From Halobaculum sp. MBLA0143 (GTDB taxonomy: Archaea > Halobacteriota > Halobacteria > Halobacteriales > Haloferacaceae): a stretch of 64,000 nucleotides of DNA. Both the position numbers and the translations under genes were made by a program. This document shows, piece by piece, positions 41,275-50,060 of the stretch. Location of the stretch: positions 2,666,001 through 2,730,000 of the forward strand of contig NZ_JBGKAC010000001.1 in NCBI RefSeq assembly GCF_041361465.1, written 5' to 3'. The notes under the pieces were generated by a model. It ran no database searches, had not been told where the DNA came from, and saw only the letters and a list, made by a program, of their open reading frames with translations. Position 1 is the stretch's first letter. Each line of letters starts with the position of its first letter.

Positions 41275-42398
41275 TCCAGCAGTCGTCGTTCCAGCGCCGC
41301 CGACAGTCGTCTTCTGCCGTCTCGCAGTGCCGACAGCTCCCGGTCGATCTCGCCGGACGCCAGCCGGTCGCGTTGGTCGTCCGTCAGCTCCGTGGCCGCG
41401 CGAGCGGTCGTCCGGAGCCGGTCGTAGTCGTCGCGGCGCGCCAGCCGCGGGAGCTGTCTGGCCCGGGCGACGACGGACTCGTCGGCGAACTTCGCGGTGA
41501 CGGAGACGAGTTCTTCGCCGCGGGCACGCAGCACGCCCGGGGCCGGCGGCGGCCAGCCCACGACCAACGGCTCCGGCCCGAGACGGTCGAGGTAGCCGCG
41601 GTGGACGCCGACCGCGCGCTGGAACGCGCTGGCGTCCGAGACGTAGTGGTCGAGCTTCGAGGCGGAGTACGACTCGTACTCCAGCAGCGTCGTCACGGAC
41701 TCCTCGCCGACGGGGGTGTCTGCGAGGTACGACCGGAGGTCCGAGGGCGGCGACTGGAACTCCACGAGCGGGTAGTGGGTCGTGTCGGCGACGACGGAGA
41801 GGAGCTCGCGCGCCGGCGCCTCGCGCCGGAACGTCTCGAACGCCTCGCGGACGGCGTCGTCGTACGCGGAGACGGGTTCGCGCAGCTCCGCCGTCGGCGC
41901 CGACAGGTCGGCGTCGCCGAACCGTTGGAGCCGTTCGAGCTCCTCGATCCGGTCGTCGATCTCGTCCAGTCGACGATTGGCGTCCCGGCGGGCGTGTTCC
42001 AGCTCCGTCACGGCGTCGTCACGGGCGGACAGGCGGTCGGCGAGGTCGTCCAGCTCCGACAGCGTCTCGCGGGCGCGGTCGAAGTCGTCCTCGGAGAGCC
42101 GCCGTTGGTCGACGATCTCGTTGGCGCGCTCGAAGGCGTCGCGGCCGGGGACGTCGTCGGGTAGGTCCTCCACGAGCGTCTCGAACTCGCCTTGGAACTC
42201 GACGTACGCCTGGAAGTCGCCGGTGCCGGTGGCGTCGCCCTCGTACCGGTCGAGCAGTCGGCGGGCGTGTCGGAGGGCTTCGGCGACAGTCTCTAACCGA
42301 GCCCGCCCGTGCTCTTCGACGTCGGCGACGGCACCCTCGTACGTCTCGCGGGCGTCCTGGAGCACCGCGAGCTCCGTCTCGACTGGGTCGTCGACCAT
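41271..42398 (-). CDS. Coiled-coil haloarchaeal protein (DUF7118-like)
   Basis: The 375-residue acidic protein is mainly helical. Residues 20-180 are long heptad-patterned helices (LSELDDLADRLSARDDAVTELEHARRDANRRLDEIDDRIEEL is split by few breaks). A C-terminal part contains WPPPAPGVLRARGEELV and resembles haloarchaeal DUF7118. No enzyme motif is visible. The ATG overlaps the hisI stop by one base (TGATG), so it is coupled to histidine biosynthesis gene hisI, although no link in function is apparent. Confidence 0.7.
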   Translation of the reverse strand: MVDDPVETELAVLQDARETYEGAVADVEEHGRARLETVAEALRHARRLLDRYEGDATGTGDFQAYVEFQGEFETLVEDLPDDVPGRDAFERANEIVDQRRLSEDDFDRARETLSELDDLADRLSARDDAVTELEHARRDANRRLDEIDDRIEELERLQRFGDADLSAPTAELREPVSAYDDAVREAFETFRREAPARELLSVVADTTHYPLVEFQSPPSDLRSYLADTPVGEESVTTLLEYESYSASKLDHYVSDASAFQRAVGVHRGYLDRLGPEPLVVGWPPPAPGVLRARGEELVSVTAKFADESVVARARQLPRLARRDDYDRLRTTARAATELTDDQRDRLASGEIDRELSALRDGRRRLSAALERRLLD

Positions 42399-42877
42399 CA
42401 GTACACCTCGTCGGGGTCGAACACGCGGTCACCGTCGGCGGTCACCGCGAGTTCGAGTTCGTGCTCGTCGGTGTCGTCGTCCGTGTCGGTGTCGTCGTCC
42501 GTGTCGGTGGCGTCGTCCGTGTCGGTGTCGTCGTCCGTGTCGGTGGCGTCCGTGTCGACACGGCGGTAGAAACAGGACTCGTGGCCGGTGTGACAGGCGC
42601 CGCCGTCCTGGTGGACGCGGTAGAGCAGAGTGTCGCCGTCACAGTCCACGCGGACCGCGTCGACAGCTTGTGTGTTGCCGCTCGTGGCGCCCTTCTCCCA
42701 GAGCTCCTCGCGCGACCGGGAGTAGTAGTGTGCGCGCCCGGTCGCTACGGTCCGTTCGACGGCCTCGCGGGTGGCGTACGCCACCATCAGGACCGCGTCC
42801 GTCTCGGCGTCCTGTGCGACGACCGGGACGAGCCCGTCCGCGTCGAACTCCACCGTGACGGCGTCCGCGTCTGACAT
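42398..42877 (-). CDS. hisI: Phosphoribosyl-AMP cyclohydrolase
   Basis: HisI opens the adenine ring of PRAMP, the third step of histidine synthesis. The 159-residue protein has the zinc and active-site segments [38 protein letters not shown] and [11 protein letters not shown]. Residues 110-140, after the catalytic core, are an Asp/Thr array of six-residue units (TDTDDD) encoded by 18-bp repeats at 42470-42557, absent from ordinary HisI. It should not disturb the fold, as it lies in the C-terminal extension. Confidence 0.93.
   Translation of the reverse strand: MSDADAVTVEFDADGLVPVVAQDAETDAVLMVAYATREAVERTVATGRAHYYSRSREELWEKGATSGNTQAVDAVRVDCDGDTLLYRVHQDGGACHTGHESCFYRRVDTDATDTDDDTDTDDATDTDDDTDTDDDTDEHELELAVTADGDRVFDPDEVY
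42470..42557. repeat. Asp/Thr-coding 18-bp repeat in hisI
   Basis: Units of the type GTGTCGTCGTCCGTGTCG, with a GCG variant, repeat about five times and encode (TDTDDD/A)n on the minus strand. Confidence 0.85.
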
Positions 42878-43020
42878 ACGCCACCCTTCGAGCGACCGGC
42901 CCTTTTACCGTTCGGGTGCAGTACCGGCGGAGAGACAGACGCAGACTCGTCGGCGGAACTACGAGACCTGGGGAGGGTCGGCGGACTGCGGCACAGTGCG
43001 ACCGCGGCACGGGACGGTTG

Positions 43021-43395
43021 CGGGGCGGCCGCGGTGCGGTCACAGACAACTGTTCGACAGAGTGGCCGTCGTGCGGGGCGGGAGGGTCACAGACGACTGC
43101 TCGATAGAGTGGCCGTCGTGCGGGGCGGCCGCGGTGCGGTCACAGACAACTGTTCGACAGAGTGGCCGTCGTGCGGGGCGGCCGCGGTGCGGTCACAGAC
43201 AACTGTTCGACAGAGTGGCCGTCGTGCGGGGCGGCCACGGGGCGGTCACAGACAACTGTTCGACAGATTGTCCATCGTGCGGGGCGGGGCGGCCGCGGTG
43301 CGGTCGCAGACAACTGTTCGACAGAGTGGCCGTCGTGCGGGGCGGGGCGGCCGCGGGGCGGTCACAGACGATTGCTCGACGGAACTTCTCCGTGC
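43021..43395. repeat. 53-bp tandem repeat, about seven copies
   Basis: A unit containing GTCACAGACAACTGTTCGAC, then AGAGTGGCCGTCGTGCGG, recurs with the CACAGAC core at 43041, 43088, 43141, 43194, 43247, 43305 (as CGCAGAC) and 43363. Spacings are 47, 53, 53, 53, 58 and 58 bp. Each unit holds a small palindrome, CTGTTCGACAG. Since 53 is not a multiple of three and the unit contains no consistent coding, this is noncoding. The rest of 42878-43600 is GC-rich simple sequence (CGCGGTGCGGT strings at 43425-43475). Confidence 0.85.
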
Positions 43396-43538
43396 GGTGC
43401 AATCGCTAGAGGTCAAATCGAACGTGGTCGCGGTGCGGTCGCGGTGCGGTGGCGGTGCCGTGCGGTCGCGGGGCGCTACAGCACTAGAATCCGGACGCGA
43501 GCGAGGGAGCGGAGCGACCGAGCGAGCGCCTTTTTGAT

Positions 43539-43600
43539 CGACCTTTTTGCCCCGAGTGGTGAGCGCGCGCAGCGCGCTCACCCGAGGGGGAAAAAGGTCG
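43539..43600 (-). terminator. 62-nt imperfect palindrome after the solute-binding protein gene
   Basis: The ends CGACCTTTTT and AAAAAGGTCG pair perfectly, and the centre GTGAGCGCGC...GCGCGCTCAC forms a second perfect stem with a three-base loop. It starts one base after the TAA stop of the minus-strand gene. It probably stabilises the 3' end or terminates transcription from both sides. Confidence 0.6.
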
Positions 43601-43601
43601 G

Positions 43602-44963
43602 TTATTGGGGCGACAGCGCGTCCTGGACCACCGAGGTGTACGACGACGAGCCCTGGTTGTAGCCGACCTGGCGGAAGACTTCACCGTCGAACGTGTCTTC
43701 GAACACGCCGGAGAACCGCTCGGACAGCTGTTGGCCGTAGTCGTTGTTGACGTACAGCGTGGAGGCGGACGACGCGGACAGGCGGTCGGACGCCACCTTG
43801 GCCATCACGCGACCCTGGAGGCGGTCGGACGGCGCGGTCCGGAAGATGTAGTCGTCGTCTTCGAGGTTCGTGACCGACAGGGCCGTCGACGACGGCGAGC
43901 AGCCGACGACCTCGTTCGGGATGAACACGGACTCGGAGACGGGGACGTTCACGCCGGACGAGGCGCTACCACAGACGGACGGCACCCCGGCGTTGACGAG
44001 CCGGTTGGCGGCGGAGGTGCCGGCGTTGGGCGAGGTCTCGGTGTCCTCGACCTGGGCGTTGACCGACAGGTCCACGTCGGCGTTGTTGACCTCCTGGACC
44101 GGGAGCTCGGCGGCCTGGATCATCGGCTGGCCGACGGACGCCAGGTTGCCGGTCTCGGGCAGGAGGATACCGACGCTCATCTCGCGGCCGAGACCGCCGG
44201 GACCGCTGTCGGCCGACGGACCGTTCCCCTCGGGGTTGGCGCCCTCGAACTGCTGGACGTTCTCCGTGTTGGTGGACTGTTCGTCCGTGCCCGCGAACGT
44301 CCAGATGGCGTACGCCGCAGACGCCGGGTCGCCGTTCTCGTCGAAGTTGACCGCGGAGGAGGCGCCCTGGTAGTTCACGTCGTCGCCGTTGGCGGCCGCC
44401 TCGACCCCCTCGACGAGGTTGTCCGGAGTGACCTCCATCCCGCCGGGGTTGGCGACGCGGCGCATCTGGTCTTTCACCGCGCCACCGGAGTTCTCCCCGG
44501 CGGCGGCGTTCGCCAGCAGCTGGACCGCGACGGAGTCGTACGACTGCGAGGTGAACACGCCGGGTGCCTCGCCGTACTCGTCCTCGAACTTGGAGGTGAA
44601 CGCCTCCTGTGCGGGACCGCCGGCGGCCGGCGCGGTTCCGGTGACGTTCGCCATGTCGTTGCCGACCTGCGCCGGCAGCGCGCCGTCGCGCAGGCCGTCC
44701 GGGATGAGGATCTCCTCCTCGCCGTCGCTGACGCCGTAGTAGTCCCGGAACAGCTGGGTTCCGTCCTCCGGGTAGCCGATGACGATCAGCGCGTCTGGAC
44801 CGCCGCCGCCGCCACCACTGTCGCCGGCCGTCGTTCCTTCGGTCGATTCTCCGCCACCATCGCTGCCGCCGCCTTCCGAAGAGCAGCCGGCCAGAGCCGC
44901 GACTCCGGCGGCGCCAGTCGCCTGAATGAACCGTCGACGGTGTACCGTGTTGTCGTCTGCCAT
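43602..44963 (-). CDS. ABC solute-binding lipoprotein (LivJ-like), circularly permuted
   Basis: The 453-residue protein has a Tat signal and lipobox (HRRRFIQATGAAG, ALAGC with Cys 27) and a Gly-rich linker to residue 55. Residues 56-243 correspond to the C-terminal half of a type I periplasmic binding protein (from PDALIVIGYPEDGTQLF onward). Residues 259-453 correspond to the N-terminal half (GREMSVGILLPETGNLASVG to SYTSVVQDALSPQ). In normal family members DALSPQ runs directly into PDALIVIGYP, so the order is reversed with both halves complete. A TATA element is 28 bp upstream. No permease gene is adjacent. Predicted ligand is an amino acid or similar. Confidence 0.88.
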   Translation of the reverse strand: MADDNTVHRRRFIQATGAAGVAALAGCSSEGGGSDGGGESTEGTTAGDSGGGGGGPDALIVIGYPEDGTQLFRDYYGVSDGEEEILIPDGLRDGALPAQVGNDMANVTGTAPAAGGPAQEAFTSKFEDEYGEAPGVFTSQSYDSVAVQLLANAAAGENSGGAVKDQMRRVANPGGMEVTPDNLVEGVEAAANGDDVNYQGASSAVNFDENGDPASAAYAIWTFAGTDEQSTNTENVQQFEGANPEGNGPSADSGPGGLGREMSVGILLPETGNLASVGQPMIQAAELPVQEVNNADVDLSVNAQVEDTETSPNAGTSAANRLVNAGVPSVCGSASSGVNVPVSESVFIPNEVVGCSPSSTALSVTNLEDDDYIFRTAPSDRLQGRVMAKVASDRLSASSASTLYVNNDYGQQLSERFSGVFEDTFDGEVFRQVGYNQGSSSYTSVVQDALSPQ

Positions 44964-44986
44964 ACGTACCGTCTTACGACACGCCT

Positions 44987-44996
44987 CTATTATAAG
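44987..44996 (-). promoter_or_regulatory. TATA element for the permuted solute-binding protein
   Basis: CTTATAATAG on the minus strand is centred about 28 bp from the ATG at 44963, which implies a leaderless transcript. Confidence 0.6.
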
Positions 44997-45146
44997 TGTA
45001 CCTCCGTCCGCAATCCGTATTCGGGGGGTAGACCGCAAGAGAGTCGTGTGGTGGCGGCGGTGGCACGGCGGCGAACGAGGGGCCGGCGGGTCACGGGGTC
45101 GCGCGGGAGCGACGACGCTTTGCCGTTGGCCGTCCGACGGTCGGAC

Positions 45147-45443
45147 GTGAGCAGTGACAGCAACGTCCCCGAGCGTCCGCCCGGCGGCGGCCTGATGGCC
45201 GCCTTGGACGTGCGGCGCAACGCGCTGGTCGGTGTCGTCGTCGGACTCGCGTTGGCGGTCGTCGTCTACCTCGTCCGTGTGTTCGAACTCCTGGGGCCGG
45301 TCGGCGGCGGCCGGAGCTACCCCGTCGTCGGCGAGGCGGGCTGGTTCGCCGTGTTGGGGTTCGTGCTCGCGGTGACGACCGCGTTGCTCGTCACGGCGTT
45401 GTTGACGGCGCTGCGGGTCTACCAGCTGGCGGCCGGGGAGTGA
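45147..45443 (+). CDS. Two-helix membrane protein, unknown
   Basis: The 98-residue protein starts at GTG 45147 and has two strong membrane helices (residues 26-46 and 68-90) separated by a Gly-rich loop. It is convergent-free and precedes another small membrane protein by 65 bp. Family not recognised; several haloarchaeal DUFs have this plan. Confidence 0.7.
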   Translation: MSSDSNVPERPPGGGLMAALDVRRNALVGVVVGLALAVVVYLVRVFELLGPVGGGRSYPVVGEAGWFAVLGFVLAVTTALLVTALLTALRVYQLAAGE

Positions 45444-45508
45444 GCCGAGCGGCCGCCGTCGCCGCGTTTCGGCAGTCTGAAGGGAGACCCACGCCTCGCC
45501 AGAGACGA

Positions 45509-45931
45509 ATGACCACCGACGACGGAGCCGCCGACGGCGACGAGCCGGCGGCGGAGCCGGAACGCGGGGAGGAGGCGCCCGACCTCGCGGAGCTCGCCGA
45601 GGGGTTGGACGACCTCCGAGAGTCCGTCGAGCAGTTGGACGACCGGACGGTGGAGAAGCCGACTCTGGAGGCAGAGCTGAAGCGGTACGTCCGCCAACAG
45701 ACGACACGCCGCCGCGCCCGTGGGTGGGGGCCGTACCTCGTGCTGCTGTACGGCACCGTGATGACGGTCGCCGCCTTCCGGTTCCTCGACGGCTGGTTCG
45801 CCATCGGCGCGATGGTGATCCTCTTCCTGTCGACGCTGGGGCTGTACACGTTGTTCGTCGTCGTTGGACTCGGCTTGAACTTCCTGGGGCTGCCGCGGCG
45901 GGCGGTCGACGAGATCCGACGGCGGAGGTGA
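45509..45931 (+). CDS. Membrane protein with acidic coiled-coil N-terminus
   Basis: The 140-residue protein has a Glu/Asp-rich N-terminus, a short coiled coil (ELAEGLDDLRESVEQLDDRT), a basic stretch, then two membrane helices near residues 73-93 and 98-122. It lies six bases upstream of the PAP2 phosphatase gene and is probably cotranscribed with it. The function is unknown. Confidence 0.75.
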   Translation: MTTDDGAADGDEPAAEPERGEEAPDLAELAEGLDDLRESVEQLDDRTVEKPTLEAELKRYVRQQTTRRRARGWGPYLVLLYGTVMTVAAFRFLDGWFAIGAMVILFLSTLGLYTLFVVVGLGLNFLGLPRRAVDEIRRRR

Positions 45932-45937
45932 CCGGTC

Positions 45938-46936
45938 GTGGTGGCCACCGCAGGCGTGGTGTTGTTCGACGCGACCGCCGCGGGCGGGGTGGTGCCGGGC
46001 GCGACTCCCGGCGACAACGGGTGGCTCGCCGTCCTCGCGGCGCTCGTGACGCAGTTGGCCGACGCCTGGTTCCTGATCTGTCTGTTGAGCCTGGGTTACT
46101 GGCTCGCGCCGCGACTCGCGGGCGACCCCCGAGCCGTGGCGGCGTCACTGGTCGGCGTCGCGCTGACGGCGCTCGCGGTGTCGCTGGCGGCGAAGGCGGT
46201 CGTCGCCGTCCCGCGGCCGCCGGGCGCCGCGGTCGCGACGGCGCCAGGGTGGCTCCCCGACCCGTTCGCCAGGGCGTTCCGGGACGCGGCGACCGACGGC
46301 GGCTACGGGTTCCCATCCGGCCACGCGCTGGCGGCGACGGCCGTGTACGGCGGACTCGCGTCGTTCCTCGACGTCGCTACCGCCCGTCGTCGTCGGGCCG
46401 TCGCGGCGACGCTCGTCGTCGCCGTCGGCGGCTCGCGGGTCGTGTTGGGACTCCACACCGTCGGCGACGTCGTCGGCGGGGCGGTTCTGGGGCTGGTGAC
46501 GCTGTGGGGGTGTGCCCGGCTCGCCCGCCCGGGGCTGCGTCCGCGACCGGATCGGGTGTCGTTCCTGGCGGCGGTCGTCGGCGTCGTCGCGGTCGCGGCC
46601 GGGCTCGCACGCGGCAGCGAGCCGACGGCCGTCGGCGCGGCGGTCGCCGTCGGCGGCGGTGCCGGCGGCTACCTCGTCTGGCGGCTCCGCGGCCGCGACC
46701 GGACGCCAGTCGGCCCGGGTGGCGCCGCCGTCGGGCTCGCCGTCGCCGGCGTCCCGTTCGTCTACGCCGCGACCGTCGTCGAACGGGGTGTGCCGGTCGT
46801 GTTGGGGTTGTTCGCCGACACCGTCTGGCTGCGCGTCGCCGCCACGATCCCGACGGCCGCGGCGGCGGTCGCGCTCGTGGTGGCGTGGCCGACGGTCGTC
46901 GGTCGTCTGCGGGCCAGCCCGACGGGCGAGCGGTGA
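45938..46936 (+). CDS. PAP2 family membrane phosphatase
   Basis: The 332-residue membrane protein carries the three PAP2 acid-phosphatase motifs: KAVVAVPRP near residue 87, the PSGH motif in GFPSGHALAAT near residue 127, and SRVVLGLHTVGDVVGG near residue 165. Beyond these it has further hydrophobic helices to the end. It should dephosphorylate lipid phosphates, possibly polyprenyl pyrophosphates, at the membrane. The start is GTG at 45938. Confidence 0.9.
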   Translation: MVATAGVVLFDATAAGGVVPGATPGDNGWLAVLAALVTQLADAWFLICLLSLGYWLAPRLAGDPRAVAASLVGVALTALAVSLAAKAVVAVPRPPGAAVATAPGWLPDPFARAFRDAATDGGYGFPSGHALAATAVYGGLASFLDVATARRRRAVAATLVVAVGGSRVVLGLHTVGDVVGGAVLGLVTLWGCARLARPGLRPRPDRVSFLAAVVGVVAVAAGLARGSEPTAVGAAVAVGGGAGGYLVWRLRGRDRTPVGPGGAAVGLAVAGVPFVYAATVVERGVPVVLGLFADTVWLRVAATIPTAAAAVALVVAWPTVVGRLRASPTGER

Positions 46937-47001
46937 CGAGCAGGGCGTCCGTGTCGCACCACGGCAGTTAACACTCGGGGGACCGGAGCGACGCGGGTCG
47001 A

Positions 47002-49167
47002 ATGATCGAAGAACTCGTGGAGACGTGGCGTCTCGCAGACGCGCGGCTGTTCGCGGCCGAGGCGGACCGGGAGCGACACCCGGAGACGGACGTGGTCGGG
47101 GCGCTGGAGGCCGCACTCGACGAGCTCCAGGTGGAGACTGACGATCCGAGTGGCTACGCCGTCCCGTTGTTCGAGGCGGAGACGCCGACGCCCACTCGGG
47201 AGTACGTCGTCTACCGCCCGGACAGCGGCCAGGTGGGGTGGCGTGACACGGGGTTCGGCGTCTCCGGCACCGTACGGTTCACCGACGCCACGGACCACGC
47301 TCGGACGGTGCTCGGGCGACGACTCCGGTTCTGGCTGCCCGACGAGCGACCGGGCGTGGCGACGACAGTCGACGACGACGACCTGCCGCCACGGCGGCTC
47401 CCGCCGACGGACTCGGTCGACCCGGAGGCGTTGTTCGACACCGTCGCCGACGCCGTCCGGCGGGCCCGCGACCGAGAGCGGGCTGCCACGCGGACGGCCT
47501 ACGAGCGGCGCGCACCGGCAGAGCGACGGCGGGGCGCCGTCGGCCCGTTCGCGCTCGCCGACGACGTGCGGGCGCCGACGGCCGACGGGGCCGTTCGCTA
47601 CCGGTACGTCGGCGACGGCGACGGCACGGAGCTCCGGAGCGAGGGGTTGTACGCCGACACGCGGTGTCTCGCGGACGGCGGCGGCGACGGCTTCCCGCTC
47701 CCGGTGGACCTGACGGCCGTCGAGGACCCGTACGTCACGCTCCAGCCGGACTGGGCGGCCGTCGACGGGGCGACCGACCGGGTCCGACGGCGGTTCGCCG
47801 ACGGGGTGCGGCTGTGGCTCGCGCCCGTGCTCAACCCCGTCCCGTTCGAGCGCCGGCTGTCGGCGGTGTCGTCGGTCCGGGCGACGCCGGACGACAGGGC
47901 GCTCGTCGCCGGACAGCGGTCCCTGACGTTCTCCGCGAACCGGTACGACCTCCCGGACGTTCGGGTGGATCTCGACCGCCACCAACGGGACGCGCTCGTG
48001 TGGGCCGACGGCGCGGACGACCTCGCGTTGATCCACGGCCCACCGGGGACGGGGAAGACCCGTACGCTCACGGCGGTCGTGCTCGCGGCGGTACAGAAGG
48101 GCCAGACGGTGTTGGCGACGGCCCACTCCAATCAGGCGGTCGACAACCTCCTGGCGGGCGAGTCGACGCCGGCGTCGCCGGCACCGGGGACGCTCCACGC
48201 CGCCGCCGAGCGGGACGACCTCCAGTTGGCCCGGATCGGCCGCAACAGCGACCACCCGGTCGTCACTCGGGAGTACACGGACGCGAGCGTCGCCGCCGCG
48301 GACGTGGTCGGGGCGACGACGAACGCCGCCGCGGCGTTCGAGACGGATCGGTTCGACCTCGCGGTCGTCGACGAGGCGACCCAGGCGAGTCGGGCGGCGA
48401 CGCTGCTCCCGTTGGACTGCGCCCAGAAGCTGGTCTTGGCGGGGGACCACCGACAGCTGCCGCCGTACGCGCCCGGCGAGGACGGCCACGAACGACTCCG
48501 GCCGTCGTTGTTCGAGACGCTGTTGGAACGGTACGGGCGGACGGCGGCGACGCTGTTGGGGCGACAGTACCGGATGCACCCGGAGATTGCCGCCTTCCCG
48601 AGCGAGGCGTTCTACGACGGTCGGCTGGAGACCGCGCCGGCGGCCCGTGACCGGACGGTCGGTGACCGCCGGCCGTTGATCGGGCTGGAGACGGACGGGG
48701 AGGAACGCGCCGTCGGGGAGTCGTACGCCAACGACCGCGAGGCGACGGTCGTGGTCGAGGAGACGCAGCGACTGTTGGCCGCGGGGTTGGAGGCGGGAGA
48801 GATCGCGGTCGTGACGCCGTACAGCGGCCAGGCGACGGTCGTCGAGGAACGACTGGCAGACGCCGGCGTCACCGGCGTCGCGGTCGACACCGTCGACGCC
48901 TTCCAGGGGGGTGAGCGGACGGCAGTGATCGTCTCGTTCGTCAGGACGGACGACGACGGCCGGACGGGGTTCCTGACGACGGCCGGGGTCGGGCCGCGCC
49001 GGCTGAACGTCGCGCTCACCCGGGCGCGTCGACGGCTGACGCTCGTGGGCGACTTCGAGGCGTTGGCGACGAGTCCGCCGGGCGTCACCGACGACGCCTC
49101 CGACGTGTACGCCGACCTGGCGGCGTCGCTCCGGCGGCGAGGGCTGATGGAGTCGGCTCAGGGCTGA
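47002..49167 (+). CDS. SF1 (Upf1/Dna2-like) helicase
   Basis: The 721-residue protein has a poorly conserved N-terminal 330 residues and a C-terminal SF1B helicase. Motif I is GPPGTGKTRTL near residue 347, motif Ia TAHSNQAVDNL, motif II VVDEATQAS, motif III LAGDHRQLPPY, motif IV LLGRQYRMHPEIAAFPS, motif V VDTVDAFQGGERTAVIVSFVR and motif VI NVALTRARRRLTLVGD. Family members unwind RNA or DNA 5'-3'. The target in haloarchaea is unknown. Its 3' end overlaps the convergent membrane protein gene by 10 bases. Confidence 0.9.
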   Translation: MIEELVETWRLADARLFAAEADRERHPETDVVGALEAALDELQVETDDPSGYAVPLFEAETPTPTREYVVYRPDSGQVGWRDTGFGVSGTVRFTDATDHARTVLGRRLRFWLPDERPGVATTVDDDDLPPRRLPPTDSVDPEALFDTVADAVRRARDRERAATRTAYERRAPAERRRGAVGPFALADDVRAPTADGAVRYRYVGDGDGTELRSEGLYADTRCLADGGGDGFPLPVDLTAVEDPYVTLQPDWAAVDGATDRVRRRFADGVRLWLAPVLNPVPFERRLSAVSSVRATPDDRALVAGQRSLTFSANRYDLPDVRVDLDRHQRDALVWADGADDLALIHGPPGTGKTRTLTAVVLAAVQKGQTVLATAHSNQAVDNLLAGESTPASPAPGTLHAAAERDDLQLARIGRNSDHPVVTREYTDASVAAADVVGATTNAAAAFETDRFDLAVVDEATQASRAATLLPLDCAQKLVLAGDHRQLPPYAPGEDGHERLRPSLFETLLERYGRTAATLLGRQYRMHPEIAAFPSEAFYDGRLETAPAARDRTVGDRRPLIGLETDGEERAVGESYANDREATVVVEETQRLLAAGLEAGEIAVVTPYSGQATVVEERLADAGVTGVAVDTVDAFQGGERTAVIVSFVRTDDDGRTGFLTTAGVGPRRLNVALTRARRRLTLVGDFEALATSPPGVTDDASDVYADLAASLRRRGLMESAQG

Positions 49168-50051
49168 GGCGTCGAGCGGTGCCTCTGTACGCGCCCCCGC
49201 CACTTGGCGTAGAGGAGCCCCGTCGTAGAGATAGTGAGGAGGGTCGCGGTCGAGAGCAGAAACTCCGACATGGCGGTGTCGTACTGGAGCGCTGCGAGCC
49301 CGGCGTGCCACACGACAGCTGTGATGGCGGCGAGGCCGAAGGCTGCGTTCGTCGCAACGAACTCGTAGAACACGAGCGCGCAGATGGCGAGTCCAACCGC
49401 AGCCATTCCACTAACGTTCGGGAAGGCCCCAACGATCGGGGAAGACACCGTAGCGATACCCAGAAACGAGACGACGAGCGTGTACCCAGATAGATTCGCC
49501 AGGAGACGCCCCGCGTGCTGCTTCGTGGTGATGAGTGGGATGTCGGTGACTCCATCTGTACCGTGGTGTTTGTTGTCGACCGGTCTGGTGTCCTCCTCTC
49601 GTGTCAGTAGCTCAGCCGAGTTGCACAGTAACGCAGCAGCGACGATCAGTACCCACACTGGAAACTCGATGCCGAAGCTAGAGACGGTACACACCGGGCA
49701 GAGTGGCTTCGCCAGTGGTGTCAGAGATGGGGGAAGATATGCCGCGACTCCCGATTCGGCCGTTGCGAGGAATCCAGACAGTGTGACCAGTGTGAGATTT
49801 CGATTCCAGACTGCGTGGACGAACGCGACTGCGAGCGGAATCCGAAGTTGAGCTGTAAGAAGCAGTAGCGTAGGACTGTTCGTACCGGCGAGAAAACCGA
49901 GATAGTTCTCGGCCCAGCTCATCGACGTTCTACCGTAGTATGCATTTAAAGATAGATGCAATTCGCCGATTAGCACTAACAACCCTGCGACTGCCGCAGT
50001 TCCGAGGCTGAGGGCTCCAGCTGATCGAGAGACGGTACGACGGAGATTCAT
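49158..50051 (-). CDS. Multi-pass membrane protein with CPVC motif
   Basis: The 297-residue protein has about eight predicted membrane helices. Residues 115-125 contain PLCPVCTVSS, a CxxC in a loop before a helix, as in VKOR/DsbB-type thiol oxidoreductases, but other VKOR residues are not evident. It starts nine bases after the upstream trypsin-like protease gene, so they form an operon. That protease has six cysteines, which makes a role in disulfide formation plausible but unproven. Confidence 0.7.
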   Translation of the reverse strand: MNLRRTVSRSAGALSLGTAAVAGLLVLIGELHLSLNAYYGRTSMSWAENYLGFLAGTNSPTLLLLTAQLRIPLAVAFVHAVWNRNLTLVTLSGFLATAESGVAAYLPPSLTPLAKPLCPVCTVSSFGIEFPVWVLIVAAALLCNSAELLTREEDTRPVDNKHHGTDGVTDIPLITTKQHAGRLLANLSGYTLVVSFLGIATVSSPIVGAFPNVSGMAAVGLAICALVFYEFVATNAAFGLAAITAVVWHAGLAALQYDTAMSEFLLSTATLLTISTTGLLYAKWRGRVQRHRSTPQP

Positions 50052-50060
50052 GTGATTGTG

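Noticed and set aside
43021-43395. Possible CRISPR array
   Set aside because: The units are nearly identical along their whole length; there are no unique spacers and no cas genes in the window.
43602-46316. 904-codon protein extending the solute-binding protein upstream
   Set aside because: The upstream part is Arg/Pro-rich antisense to several genes; the Tat signal at the ATG 44963 and its TATA element mark the true start.
46762-49311. 849-codon minus-strand frame over the SF1 helicase gene
   Set aside because: It is the mirror of the helicase, rich in Arg/Pro/His, with no domain signature.
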